Source of the DNA: Pseudo-nitzschia pungens
Taxonomy: Eukaryota > Bacillariophyta > Bacillariophyceae > Bacillariales > Bacillariaceae
Reading direction: 5' to 3'
Assembly (NCBI GenBank): GCA_037355855.1
Contig: CM074767.1
Location: 2,046,001-2,110,000, forward strand
DNA length: 64,000 nucleotides
Shown here: positions 1 to 10,396 of the stretch, in pieces
How the letters are laid out: each line of letters opens with the position of its first letter
Position numbering within the stretch: position 1 is the stretch's first letter
The notes under the pieces: model-generated
The model's input: the letters and a program-made list of their open reading frames with translations, nothing else
The model's database searches: none
What the model was told of the DNA's origin: nothing
Made by a program: the position numbers and the translations under genes

Positions 1-2104
1 CTCCTGCCTCTAACCACGCTTGTTTCACAAGTTCAGCGTAAGACAAGAACATCGCTTGGGACAAGCATCGATAGAGATTTCGAACATCGGTTGCTGCTAC
101 ACGTTCAAACCATTTTCTATCCTTACAATGCTTGCTGTAGTCTCCGTTACCTTTCCCAATCAAGAATTTTCGCTCTATATGTGGAAAGCACTGCGCTGCG
201 ATGGTGAATGGAAAAGCGATCAGACATGGTGTTACGAAGACCTCTGTCCGATCAGAGACAATCATTCCTTTGAAATCTATATCTTTCACCTTGAATAGTG
301 AATTGAGGTATCGTAGAAGCATGTACAGACCCGCCGAAAAGTAGATTTCTTTCTCCGATGGGCACAGAATGAAAATCAGTGGGCGGTAAGACCTTGCTCC
401 TTTATCGTCAACCGAAAATACACCAAAAGTAAGGACACACCAGTCGTTTGAAATTGATCCGTGAAATCCATCAACAGACGCTGTCACCCTGTATCCTAGG
501 TTCTTGCAAGCCAGGATGTTACCAAGCAAGGTAAGTGAGGAGAAACAAATGATTTTGTCCCAGACTTGATTGTCTCCTTTCAGTTTCTGACCCTGGAGTT
601 TCTCAATATGTTTCAATAGGTTTTTCTCGGAATTGCTAGCTTGTTCTAGGTAAGGTGGACTGCCGTCATCCAGTATAGTCATCATATTATATGCTTCGGA
701 ATGGGCTGATGTCACACCCTCAGTTGGTATAACTTTTAGGTACCCTTTTTCAAATAGAACCGAGCCCCATTTTTTCAACTCCTTGTACGAGTTAACGTTC
801 GCGTTTGCATTTGGTGGTATACTGAATTTGTACTTTCTTTTTGTTTCCACAACATCTGACAGGTCTGTTATATGAATTGTTTTTGTACCTTCTGTTCTTT
901 CCTTGCAGTGTTGCCGTTTAATGCTTCCGATTAATTTTTCTCTTGTTCGGAGTCGGAGCTCGGGTGATGAAACTGAATGACTTTCTTCCGCTACTAGTTT
1001 CTTCAATGTTTCACCAGCAAGAACGGACGGTTGTAGCTTGGGTTTGTCGGTCATGATGTTGTTCAGAACTATCTTGTCCGATGCCGACAGACCACGGTCT
1101 TTTCTAGTGTAAGCACTACATTCGCATGTTCTGTCGACGTTAACCTTCAGCGCAAACCTTTCACCACGTCTGTCCTCCACATGAGCACGACATTTGCCTC
1201 TGGTCTTAGAGGTAATGTAACATTGGTACTCATAAGTAGTCCCAGGTGGTAAGTACTTTCTGTTCTTCTTAGAGGACCGTTGACATAGGGTTGGATACTT
1301 TGTGTTCATGTAAGCGACAGCCTGTACCTTGGAGTCGAATCTCATGGCATTCGCTGTTTTCCAGTTGAAATTCTTTCTTTTGGCGGATTTAGGTACTATC
1401 TTCTGTTTCAACGTGTCCCTTCCGGTTGCAGATGATCCTGTGGTTGGACACGTTGCGGAAATACTGATAACTGATGTTTCTTTGGACGGGTTGCTGTCAG
1501 TAGTAGTGGAGTTGTTTGATTCTTTACACTGATTGCTCGGTTCCATTGGTACAGTTGTCGTTTCGTTCGTTCTAGTAGCCATTGGCGGAGGTTTCTTTCT
1601 GGCTTCGGAGTTGATAGATGTACTGCCGGAATGTTGAACTTCATTGATTTGGTAAGTTGTCTGTGGTGAGGTGATTGACTGGAACAAGGATGACCTTTTT
1701 CGAGGCAACAATAAACCATGACTTGATGGCAACATGTGTGGAATGTGATTAGATTTATTCTTTGACTTGATGTAGGATGCAGAAAGCTTGTTCTTCAAAT
1801 TCTGTTTCTCCTGTTGGTCGACCGAAAGTTTGTCAACAACTCTGAAACGTTCTTCAAGCAGCAACTGGCCTGGCGATTTGTTGTGATTGTCTTGTCGACT
1901 ATTGGTTTTCTCCGAATCGACAGCTAGGGAGAGAAACATGCCAGCCGTTTGGGGCGACAAGTCACCGGTTTCCACAAACAGTGATCTGGCCGCATTCCAC
2001 CCGATGGAGTTGGCAGGGGGTGATTGGTTGCTAGACAATGAGCGGTGAATTTGCTTTGTCGTTGTTGTACCCTTAGAGGAACGCTTCGGTGTGACCGGTG
2101 ACAT
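1..2104 (-). CDS. MULE-type transposase with FLYWCH-like zinc finger, C-terminus beyond the window
   Basis: An uninterrupted minus-strand frame of about 701 codons runs from ATG at 2104 to base 1 with no stop, so the C-terminus lies outside the window. Residues about 1-240 are basic and Ser/Thr-rich. Residues about 265-325 hold a FLYWCH-like finger (YQCY, then GKCRAH about ten residues on, then a CECS stretch). The region from about residue 520 matches the MULE DDE fold: SVDGFHGS, a beta-strand pattern YRPLIFILC, then SDRTE as the probable second acidic residue, and AAQCFPHIERKF at the usual CxxH position. Such proteins cut and paste Mutator-like elements. The frame stays open upstream to about 2360, so ATG at 2257 is an alternative start. 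No terminal inverted repeat could be found because one end is missing. The intact frame suggests a recent copy or a domesticated gene. Confidence 0.75.
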   Translation of the reverse strand, partial: MSPVTPKRSSKGTTTTKQIHRSLSSNQSPPANSIGWNAARSLFVETGDLSPQTAGMFLSLAVDSEKTNSRQDNHNKSPGQLLLEERFRVVDKLSVDQQEKQNLKNKLSASYIKSKNKSNHIPHMLPSSHGLLLPRKRSSLFQSITSPQTTYQINEVQHSGSTSINSEARKKPPPMATRTNETTTVPMEPSNQCKESNNSTTTDSNPSKETSVISISATCPTTGSSATGRDTLKQKIVPKSAKRKNFNWKTANAMRFDSKVQAVAYMNTKYPTLCQRSSKKNRKYLPPGTTYEYQCYITSKTRGKCRAHVEDRRGERFALKVNVDRTCECSAYTRKDRGLSASDKIVLNNIMTDKPKLQPSVLAGETLKKLVAEESHSVSSPELRLRTREKLIGSIKRQHCKERTEGTKTIHITDLSDVVETKRKYKFSIPPNANANVNSYKELKKWGSVLFEKGYLKVIPTEGVTSAHSEAYNMMTILDDGSPPYLEQASNSEKNLLKHIEKLQGQKLKGDNQVWDKIICFSSLTLLGNILACKNLGYRVTASVDGFHGSISNDWCVLTFGVFSVDDKGARSYRPLIFILCPSEKEIYFSAGLYMLLRYLNSLFKVKDIDFKGMIVSDRTEVFVTPCLIAFPFTIAAQCFPHIERKFLIGKGNGDYSKHCKDRKWFERVAATDVRNLYRCLSQAMFLSYAELVKQAWLEAG

Positions 2105-2912
2105 GTTGAGGTAAGACTGTTTTTGGGAATAGATGGTTTTATCAAAGCTGACTATTAATTTGTGATAAGAAACCAGTCCCAACAGGATGACTGGTTGCTG
2201 AATGATTGCAAATCTAACGGATATAGGCTGATCAATGTGAATCGTGTTGCCATCCATTCGGACACAGGTCCGCGTGGAACTGAAGACAAAATAGTTGATA
2301 TGTCCCAATATTTTGACGTGCGGGCGTTGAATCAGATTGGCACCGCCATTGATGTTGATTTAATCTTGTTACTGGTGAGCAATGAATCAAATTATTGGCG
2401 CGTAATCTTGTCACGGGTCAGCTATGAATGTAATTGTTGGCGCCTTTTTAGCTGAGCTAATATTGTAGCAGTGGCGCCATATTAGCTGAGCTAATATTGT
2501 AGCAACCAGAGTAGACAGGATCCGTTGAAAATATTGTTATGGTTCGCTAGCATACTCAATGACAATTGTTAATAAATGAATGAAATATCAAAACTGGCTG
2601 ATTGCGGACAACATTTGGCGGTGAAAATGTTGAGGTTGAAAATTCCGTATTTCTTGTCGGAAGGGCTTACATCTGAATTGATAGAAGATGCACTGATCTG
2701 GGAATTAATGGTATCTATCATGGATAGAGCATTATCCACACGTCCACGGTAACTCCAAATAAGATATTTGATAAAGTTGGATTCTGTCATTTTTTGTGAA
2801 CGATATTTGTTTGAACAGAATGTCTAGTGTAAGTGACTATGAACCGATTGAATGATTTATATTGAGGTGGACTTCTACGAGTAAAGATGGAAAGTAAAAC
2901 AGAATCCTAACG
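2105..2912. other. Spacer between the divergent transposase and hypothetical gene, with a 23-bp direct repeat
   Basis: Likely bidirectional promoter region. A 23-bp word beginning TTAGCTGAGCTAATATTG occurs at about 2449-2470 and again at 2482-2504, each near a GGCGCC-like word (TTGGCGCC, GTGGCGCC). The core TTAGCTGAGCTAA is close to palindromic. No convincing gene is seen here; the minus-strand frame at 2569-2790 has no recognisable features. Confidence 0.4.
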
Positions 2913-3839
2913 ATGTTTGCACCAATTGTTTGTCATTATTTTGAACAGATCGATGGAAGTTTAGAGCATTCCCCCGTTCTGCGGAGATCATCCCGGGAGG
3001 TGAGAACTCCGGTTAACTACTCGCCTGGAATATACAAAAGCGCCAGATCGTGGATGGATACGAACAATACTCCGGTTAGTCATATTCTTGGTATAGATTA
3101 TGGAATGGAACACTACAACACGACTTGTCGTAGAAAGGTTGAGTTTGACTCGGTAGAGAGCAGTGAATCAAGATATGAGAACAAAGACCTCCAAAACGAA
3201 CAACAGGATGAAGGAAACGCAACCGATCATGGCCAAGAATACGACAGTGATGCCACCATTGCCATGACTGCAACTGGAACCGAAGACGATGACAACTCAA
3301 CCGATGATGAAGGTACAAGGGAGGGAGAGTTGTATGTCATAGATCCTCATGCGGCGTGTCACAATTTTCCTTCGGTTTTGACAGCAGGAGAAGCACGGAC
3401 GGAAGAAGTAAATGACATCATGGCACTGACCAATTGGACTCACATTGAACTGAAAACATCTTACGGTCTACTAAACAGTGGTTTCCAAGGAACAAGGAAA
3501 GAAAAGCTAGAAAGTATGAAGGAAGGAATAGTGAAATGTATCAATGCCCTTTCCGAGTGCATGCAACGGTTGGAACTGGATAAAGTTGAGACGAATGGGA
3601 CGATGTCTGATGATTGCTCGGTTGGTAGAAACATTCAAGAAGCGATGTTGCAGATTGGTGCTGGTTTGACTATCTGTGGATTGTATGGTGTGTTGATCGC
3701 TGGCAACAACCAAGGATCATTACAGGAGACGGCAGTGATGCATCACTTGACTAAAATCATCAATCAGAACGATGGGGTTCCTTGTGACAGTTGCGGTCAT
3801 AAAAATTGCAGGAAACAACAAGGTGCGATGGAAAAATGA
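2913..3839 (+). CDS. Hypothetical acidic protein next to the MULE transposase
   Basis: A 308-codon frame starting at ATG 2913, divergent from the transposase. Near the N-terminus is the basic stretch RRSSREVRTPVNYSP, which resembles linker motifs in retroelement polyproteins. The middle (residues about 75-145) is strongly acidic (EDDDNSTDDEG). A helical segment with LESMKEGIVKCINALSECMQRLE follows, and the C-terminus has a small Cys/His cluster (CDSCGHKNC) that could bind zinc. No known domain is recognised. The sequence before codon 13 ends in a pyrimidine-rich tract and AG (TTTTGAACAG at 2939-2948), so residue 13 might be the start of a spliced exon. It may be an accessory gene of the neighbouring element or a host gene; I cannot tell which. 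Confidence 0.5.
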   Translation: MFAPIVCHYFEQIDGSLEHSPVLRRSSREVRTPVNYSPGIYKSARSWMDTNNTPVSHILGIDYGMEHYNTTCRRKVEFDSVESSESRYENKDLQNEQQDEGNATDHGQEYDSDATIAMTATGTEDDDNSTDDEGTREGELYVIDPHAACHNFPSVLTAGEARTEEVNDIMALTNWTHIELKTSYGLLNSGFQGTRKEKLESMKEGIVKCINALSECMQRLELDKVETNGTMSDDCSVGRNIQEAMLQIGAGLTICGLYGVLIAGNNQGSLQETAVMHHLTKIINQNDGVPCDSCGHKNCRKQQGAMEK

Positions 3840-5296
3840 AGAATTATGAGAATGGTCATTCGGCTTTGGTAGGATGAGTACGTGATGTTGTACATTGAAT
3901 GAAAAAATGACAAAAAACAAGATTAGATAAGGAAGGTGGGAGTGGTATTCTTCTTCAGCATAAGAAGAATCGGATGAGGTGGATGTTTTTTTTTTTATGG
4001 TAGGTTCCGTATGTAGTGTAAGTAATGTAGTAACAAAGTTAAAAAAGTGTATTTTCGCACTTTTGAAAAGTGTGAATTCGTCCCATGTCCAGAACACGGG
4101 ATTTGATTAGGTCTTAACTTACCTCGTACGGTACCGTACGTAACCTTACTTCTTTCCATCGAATGTTAGGAGCAACGCTTTAATTCACAAGTCACATCAT
4201 TCCATTTGGTTTCTGACATCGAGCAAATACCAACACTTTTATCGGTAAGGTTAAAAGTTACTTTAGATTACCGTGCAACTCTCTCTATGAATAGAAGATT
4301 CGTACGGTGATACTTAAGGCCCGGCGAAATACTTCGCCATAACTTCAAACCGATCGGCGAGTAAGGTCTTAGTTACCAGTAATTACGAGTATGAGTACTA
4401 GTATACCTTACCGTAAGTCTTTGCCATCTGTCGGATTTCGTGTTGGTACTTTCGCTTCTTTTGATCTGTTGAAAGCGGAATGTTGCCGGTGAACCACGAG
4501 TCAAAATACAGTAATTAGTAGTACAAAATAACATTAACCTTACCGTAAGAACACTTGGGTAAAACTTACGGTATTACGTAAACCTTACGACGAACGGTAT
4601 TTCTTACCGGTAATTGTACTTCGTATTTCAATATATATTAGTAGTACTTCGTATTAAGTACTAGTATTATGAAGAAAAATCATTATACCGGTACGAACTG
4701 TAATGCGAAGAACGGAGTAAGGTTACCCTAAGGTTTACTGTAAGATTACTCCTTATTAGTCGTATTTTACAGTCATTACTTTTTTAATGTGTCATCCATT
4801 ATTTTTTGTAATTTCCAAGTACTTCGTAAGATTTACTGTAAAAAAAAGCGTACGTAGTACCTTACCACCAACCTTTGCGATGACCGACGTACGGTATCCA
4901 AAATTCTTCACGGTAACCTTACCGTAATTATTCAAAAATCGTACCGTAGTTTCCATTACCCCTGACTAAATTAGCGTAAGGTTACTATTGATTTTGAAAA
5001 GACAATAAAGAACAATTGAGATTGATTCCGTCCAGCGAGTAAGACTTACGAGTAAGGTTACGAGTATCCCAACGCCCATGCGAGATCCGCTGAGGCTTCA
5101 TCGCGCGGTAACAGATCTCTTCGTCGCAGCCAGCGCGCTTTCCGCGTCTACTGAAGATTTCGATAGATTTTTTTGAGATTCTCACTCTTTTTCCATCCAT
5201 TTTGAACCAAAGAGAAGGAAACAACTATCAACTCAACGGTCTCTTTGTATCGATTCTGAACAAATAAATTATTCTATTGCTGCTGGAACTAACACC
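3840..5296. other. Intergenic region dense in GGTAAGGTT / TACCGGTA words
   Basis: No gene is supported. From about 4110 to 5070 the DNA is dominated by overlapping short words: CTTACC, GGTAAG, TACGGTA, ACCGGTA, TTCGTA and their complements. The region ends at the dehydrogenase start; the last 60 bases probably hold its 5' untranslated region. Confidence 0.5.
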
Positions 5297-6383
5297 ATGT
5301 CGAAACCCATCCCCGCACATCCTGAAGGCGCCATGATGAAGGCCGTATGTTTTTCGTCGTACGGAAGCGACCCGAAGGAAGTCCTCAGCGTGGAAGAAAT
5401 TCCAAAGCCGTTCATTCCTTCGGAGGGGGAGGAGGCAAAGAATCGCGTGCTGATCAAGGTCCACGCGTGCGCCCTAAATCCCATCGACAAAATTCGCCTC
5501 AGCGGAGGGCTCAAGACGGTCTCTCCGGAACCGTTTTCGGACCGAAACGTCCTGGGATACGACGTTGCAGGAGTCGTAGAAGAAACCACCGCGGACGGAT
5601 TTGAAGTCGGCGACGAAGTATATGTTCGATTGAAGGCGATGGAATACGGAGCTCTCGCTGAGTACGTCCTGTGCTCGAGCGAAGAAGTTGCAAAGAAACC
5701 CACTTCGATCTCCTTTTCGGAAGCAGCAGCGGTCCCGCTGGCCGGACTGACAGCCCTGCAGTGTCTAAGAAAGGGCGGAGTCACGGAGGGATCCAAGGTC
5801 TTTATTCCCGGCGGAGCAGGCGGGGTTGGAACGTTGGCGATTCAGATTGCCAAAAGTGTCCTCAAGGCGAGCTTCGTCTGCACCACTGCCAGTCCCGGAG
5901 TCGGCACCGAGCTGTGCAAAAAAATGGGAGCCGATCGCGTGGTGGATTACCGCTCCGAAGATTTCGAAGAGGTCCTAGCAGGAGAAGATTTTGACATGGT
6001 CTTTGACACGATGAACCAGGGCGCAAAAATGGGAGCTATCCTCAAGAAAGGGGGTAAGGTTGTGTCCATCAGCGGCGCACCTACGGTCGAATCGATCGTA
6101 GCCGCCAAGGGTAGCGTCGGATTGATTCCCCGCTTTTTCTTGTTCATGATTCGCAATCGCAAGGCGGAGAAGGCCGCCGTTGGCGCCGGCGGGTCCTGGG
6201 AATACGTGTTTATGTCACCCAGTGGGAGCGATCTGAAAGAATTGGCACCGTACTTTCGAAAGCGGGGACATCAAGGCGGTCATCGATACGGAAGCCAAGG
6301 GTCTCGACGATTTCGCAACCGCTGTCGACCGATTATGGTCCGGCCGTTCCAAGGGAAAGTGTGTCATCAAGGTGGTCCAGTAG
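5297..6383 (+). CDS. Medium-chain dehydrogenase/reductase, quinone-oxidoreductase type, with a one-base frameshift
   Basis: An NAD(P)H-dependent oxidoreductase of the MDR superfamily. The N-terminal GroES-like part reads VHACALNPIDKIRLSGG, then VLGYDVAGVV and GDEVYVRL. The Rossmann nucleotide site is GGAGGVGTLAIQIAK. No structural or catalytic zinc cysteines are seen, so the zinc-free quinone reductase branch fits best. In the starting frame the protein drifts into an Arg/Gly-rich tail after ELAPYF. Removing one T from the TTT run at 6254-6256 restores a typical ending (ESGDIKAVIDTEAKGL...) that stops with TAG at 6381-6383, about 361 residues. Either the base is a sequencing or assembly indel, or the allele is damaged. 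Start ATG 5297 lies in an AACACCATG context. No plastid or mitochondrial leader is evident, so the protein is probably cytosolic. Confidence 0.82.
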
Positions 6384-7182
6384 CGGGCGAGCTGGTAGTT
6401 TGGCACAACTATTGTCCAGGTCAAAGTTGATGTAGGAGCGAAAACAAATACTTAGCACATGAATCTCGAATGTATACCAACCCGTTTGGACCTTTTGAAA
6501 CTAGTAGTGAAGGTACTGATAAGTTTTCTAAAATTGAATTATACTCTATCCATCTGATGTTCTTATTACAAAAACACAGCTCGAGTGCATTGGATCTCTT
6601 GCATCTACGGCAGTGCAAGATCCTGCGTCGCTTCGTTCTTGAATTCATTACACCAGTCAGTGTTAGAAACATGATTCTGGTATTGCGTCGTAACTTTTCA
6701 CTCTCGCGTTTGTTCCCACGTACAATCATTGCACAACTATGAAAACATCATGATCAGTACCGTACCAGTGCGGGGGAAATCCACACACAGAATCATATTC
6801 CAATTCAATTCCATTCCAATTGTTTCATTGATGGCTTGCATTGGAAGGAGGCATCGAGAAGTTTTTACAACGACGGATTCAATAATCCACAAATAGAGTA
6901 GGAGAGAACACAGGAGCGAATGGGAGGGCAAAACAAATTGAGAATGCATGGCATTGCATGACAGCGTCCGAGACTCCGGTCGGGTTGAGAGGAAGGGGTG
7001 CTACATGCCACAGCAGCAGTCCTTTAGTTCTCAGAAACTGAAATAAATGGTTGGTTCCAATCTTAACAAACCGAATGGCTACGCACTCGTACCGACATCG
7101 CCACCGGCCTCTTCGGTCGGGATCACCACGACCTTTGAAGCCTGTGGACGGTGCGGGTGTTGATAAGGGTGCTCCTTTTGTT
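6384..7182. other. Intergenic, 3' flanks of convergent genes
   Basis: Lies between the 3' ends of the convergent dehydrogenase and leucine-rich-repeat genes. Short frames occur on both strands, but none has a recognisable domain or a good start context. Nothing else is supported. Confidence 0.4.
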
Positions 7183-7323
7183 TTAGGACGTTTGTTGTTT
7201 CGCCCGGGTCTTGGCCGCTGCCAACCGGCGTTGGTAGTGTTTGAGGGGAGCGGCGGAAGCATCAGCAAGCACGTTCTTGTCGGAGGATTCCCCAACCGAT
7301 CCCACCGCTTTCGGTGACCACCG

Positions 7324-9109
7324 TCAACGCTTGGTCTCCCCCAGGCCGCCAGCGGGTAGATTCCTCTTCGTTTCTTCGATGGCATTCTGGGAGATTCCAC
7401 AATACCGCGCCAGAACGACCAGGGATTGCTTTGACCGGACGCGACGATCACCGGTGTCGCCGGACGATGACGACGATGAGGAGAGAATGGTGGCCCGTCC
7501 GTCGTACCAAGAGGTGATCGAGTTTAGATGGTGGTTACCGCGGACGTCCAGGGCACGCAGATTGGGCAGGTGACGGCCCATGAGTCCCAACCAGGCGTTG
7601 TTCGACCAACTGTTGTTCGCAAAAGGCAATCCCTAGTGAGACGAGGGTCTGGCACATGTTCTTCCGGGCGGGAGGCACCGCTGCAGCACCTTCTTTTGGA
7701 GCCTCCTCCGTCGCATCTTCGTGCCCTTGCTCGACGCTCAAGAGGGCCGCCTTCCAACCGTCAAAGGTAAGGTATGGGGAAAAGCCAACCGAGAGGGCCC
7801 TCCATCCCCGCAGAGCAAAGAGCTCCGGCAGCAGGTCGTCGGTCCACCCTCCCTTGGGACCTATCCCACTGGCGTGCAGCTCGACCAGGTGCGGGAGGGC
7901 CTGGGTGGTGTACACCCCCCGACCTCTGCGAATGGTTTTGACGGCGAGCGCGTCGATGACGGTCCGCGGGGATATATTGTAGTCTCCCCCCAGATCGAGA
8001 GCTTCCAGGTTGAGAGACGAGGCGCAGAGGTGGTGCACGGTGGCGTCCGTCAAGCGGCGGCAGTTCTTGACACTGAGCCGCTTGAGCTGGAGTCCCGCGC
8101 TCTGGAGCAACTGCCACAGGCTGTCGTCCGTCAGCGTCTGGAGCCCCGTCAGATCGAGTGTGTGAATGTGCTCCAGCACGCGGGAGGTCAGGAGGTTGTT
8201 GGTGGTCTCGCGGAGCATCTCACAATTGTGCAGACTCAGGGACCCCTTGGACTTGGGCAGCGCAGCCAGAATGGCGGCCTGTCTTTGAGCTTCCGCCTTG
8301 GCCTTGGCTTCGGCCTCTCTTTTCTTCTTGGCAGCGGTAGCCGCGGATGATCCGCCGGACCGCTTTCGCTTTTTCTTCTTGGGAATCGGAGCGTCCATGA
8401 CCGTGGTGGGAGGTACAGAGACGGGTTCGGTTGCCGTCACTTGAGCTCCGGGTGCCTGGGCAGCTTCTTTCAGCGAGCCCTTCGATGCCAGATACTGCAA
8501 CTCAATGTTGGTCTTGAACTCGGCGAAAAATCGCAATCCCAAGCGATTGTCGTCCATTCGTCCGAGTTCGACCAGGGCATCAACGTAAGACTGCAATAAA
8601 TCCAGAGCACTGGATCCGTTGGCGGCCACGAGGGTTTGTTCCTGTGGATTGGTGGGAATCGGGTCGTCGTCCTGCTGTGCCTGGGAATCCGGATCGGAAG
8701 AGTCTTCCGGAGACGATGCGCGCAATGATTGGTAAGTGGCAATCCAGGGATGATTCAAATCAATGTCGTTTGCCTGCTTTCGTCGTCCCGATCCCGCCCC
8801 AATAGCAGGTGTCCGTTTCATGGGAATCTGCTCGATGCTCGGAACTTCGATGTTGTTTTCTGTTTTCTCGTCCGCATGTTCGGTTCCGTCTCGGAAGTTC
8901 TGGATCGCTTCCTGTGACCGCTCTAGATACTCGGCGACGGTCTCCCCGTTTCCCAAGACGGGCCGGTTGTGGAAACTCCGCAACAACCGACTGGCGGTGC
9001 TCGGCTTTCCATCCTTGGTAGGGGCAAAGGTGTCGTCTGCCTTGCATTTTGTGTGGCCGATGGACCGCAAGCACAGAACGGACAAACTGGGGATTTCCCT
9101 CGGGCCCAT
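7324..9109 (-). CDS. Leucine-rich-repeat protein (AMN1/F-box-LRR style repeats), frameshifted near the 3' end
   Basis: Starts at ATG 9109. Residues about 1-230 are low-complexity and polar. Residues about 240-290 form a Lys/Ala-rich probable coiled coil and nuclear signal (PKKKKRKRSGG, then AAKKKREAEAKAKAEAQ). From about residue 290 come Cys-containing leucine-rich repeats: TLDLTGLQTLTDDSLWQLL, LKRLSVKNCRRLTDATVHHL, LEALDLGGDYNI, LVELHASGIG, LVSLGIAF. The frame then leaves the LRR pattern. Skipping one T in the TTTT run (plus-strand AAAA, 7621-7624) gives the next repeat, LPNLRALDVRGNHHLNSIT, and the new frame runs to TGA at 7324. That gives about 595 residues. Such repeats usually serve as protein-binding scaffolds, often in ubiquitin ligase adaptors, but no F-box was seen. 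The frame beyond the TGA also looks coding, to TAA at 7183. Confidence 0.72.
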
Positions 9110-10396
9110 TGCAAATCCAACGTATGGTCAGTGTACAACAGAGTATACACGACAGAGTGCACCAAAGTGCACGGCAAAGAATATAGAACAGAATGCGTGA
9201 TGGAAGAAGTCCTCAAACCTATCCAAGTTGTTTTGACGGGATGCTGTTAGATGCTTGTTGAGTATTGAGTATTGAGTGTTGAGAGTAGTCTTGGGATGCT
9301 TTGGTATGCGTTGCTCTCAAATTTGACTAGAGAAACGCCGCGTCTCGGACTTTGGTGGAGCTGCGTCGTGTGATGATGCGATAGATGCAGAGTCGTATCT
9401 GATGGCACCAGCCCTGGATTGAGTGACAAACGACGAGGTCGTCTGCAAAAGACCTCCGGTGTGGTGGGAGGATGAGACCCGAAACTCTTGCCGCACAGCG
9501 CCCGCAGCTGCCCGCAGTCTGAGTTAGATAACGGTAAGGTTACCGGTAAGGTTACGAGCACTCGTAGCCGTACAGGTGCTCGTACTCCTCACGGAAGCTT
9601 GATCTACACGGGTAACGTCCAGACGAAGCTATCGATGTACCATCAACGGATGAATTTTTATCCCGTTGTTGATGTTTTCAATTTTGTTGATGTTTTTTAC
9701 GTGTCGAAAAAATTAGCTTCGGTATTCGAATAGAAGTAAATGATGAGATCATCACACGGAAATTCCCGTGCGGAGACGAATTCCCGCATTTTGAGTCGCT
9801 CTCCAGTCGTGCGGTTTACAGTCGTGTATTTGTCGGTTCGCAAGTTTTCGCTCATGGGGATCAAAAACTCCGAGGAAGATCGATTCTCGTTCTAACGTCT
9901 ATCGCGCGTGTCTCTATTTAAAATCTTTGGCGACATAGATTGGAATCCAATGGATCATTGTAATTTCTACAAATCTGAATATTTCGAAAAGTCGTTCCCG
10001 CGTTGCACGGGCTGGACCTACCGTAGCGGGGCTGGAACGAGCGGATACTCGCAAAAAAAACTTCCGCCACGGCATTTGGCGACCACCGATGGGTGGTAGT
10101 ATCGACCTTTGGTAGCGCATTCCACTGTACCGTAGAGTTTCGTAGTAGAATACTAAAGCCTCCAACGTACCGCTCGCATTTTCTTCGAAGACGGTCTCCC
10201 TCGTCGCAAGGCATCGCGTCGGTCTCGCGTGCACGGTGTCCTTCGGTGTGTTTCGTTCGCCACTCCTCGCTGCGATACGCAGAAACAATTATTACATCGC
10301 TACCACTAACAACATCTACACCTTACATCACCATAGGAGTCCACTGTCGTCCGTGTGAAGCATAGCATAGTAGTCGGTCTCCACGCAACAACAAAC
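9110..10396. other. Intergenic region upstream of the LRR and kinase genes
   Basis: Probably holds the promoter of the minus-strand LRR gene and, to the right, that of the casein kinase. A cluster of GGTAAGGTTACC words lies at 9530-9590. No coding region is supported; the short frames on both strands lack recognisable features. Confidence 0.35.

Noticed and set aside
6470..6742. Short plus-strand frame downstream of the dehydrogenase
   Set aside because: No domain, overlapped by an antisense frame of equal size; likely 3' flank.
7721..8350. A 209-codon plus-strand frame opposite the LRR gene
   Set aside because: Antisense to clear leucine-rich repeats; no independent features.
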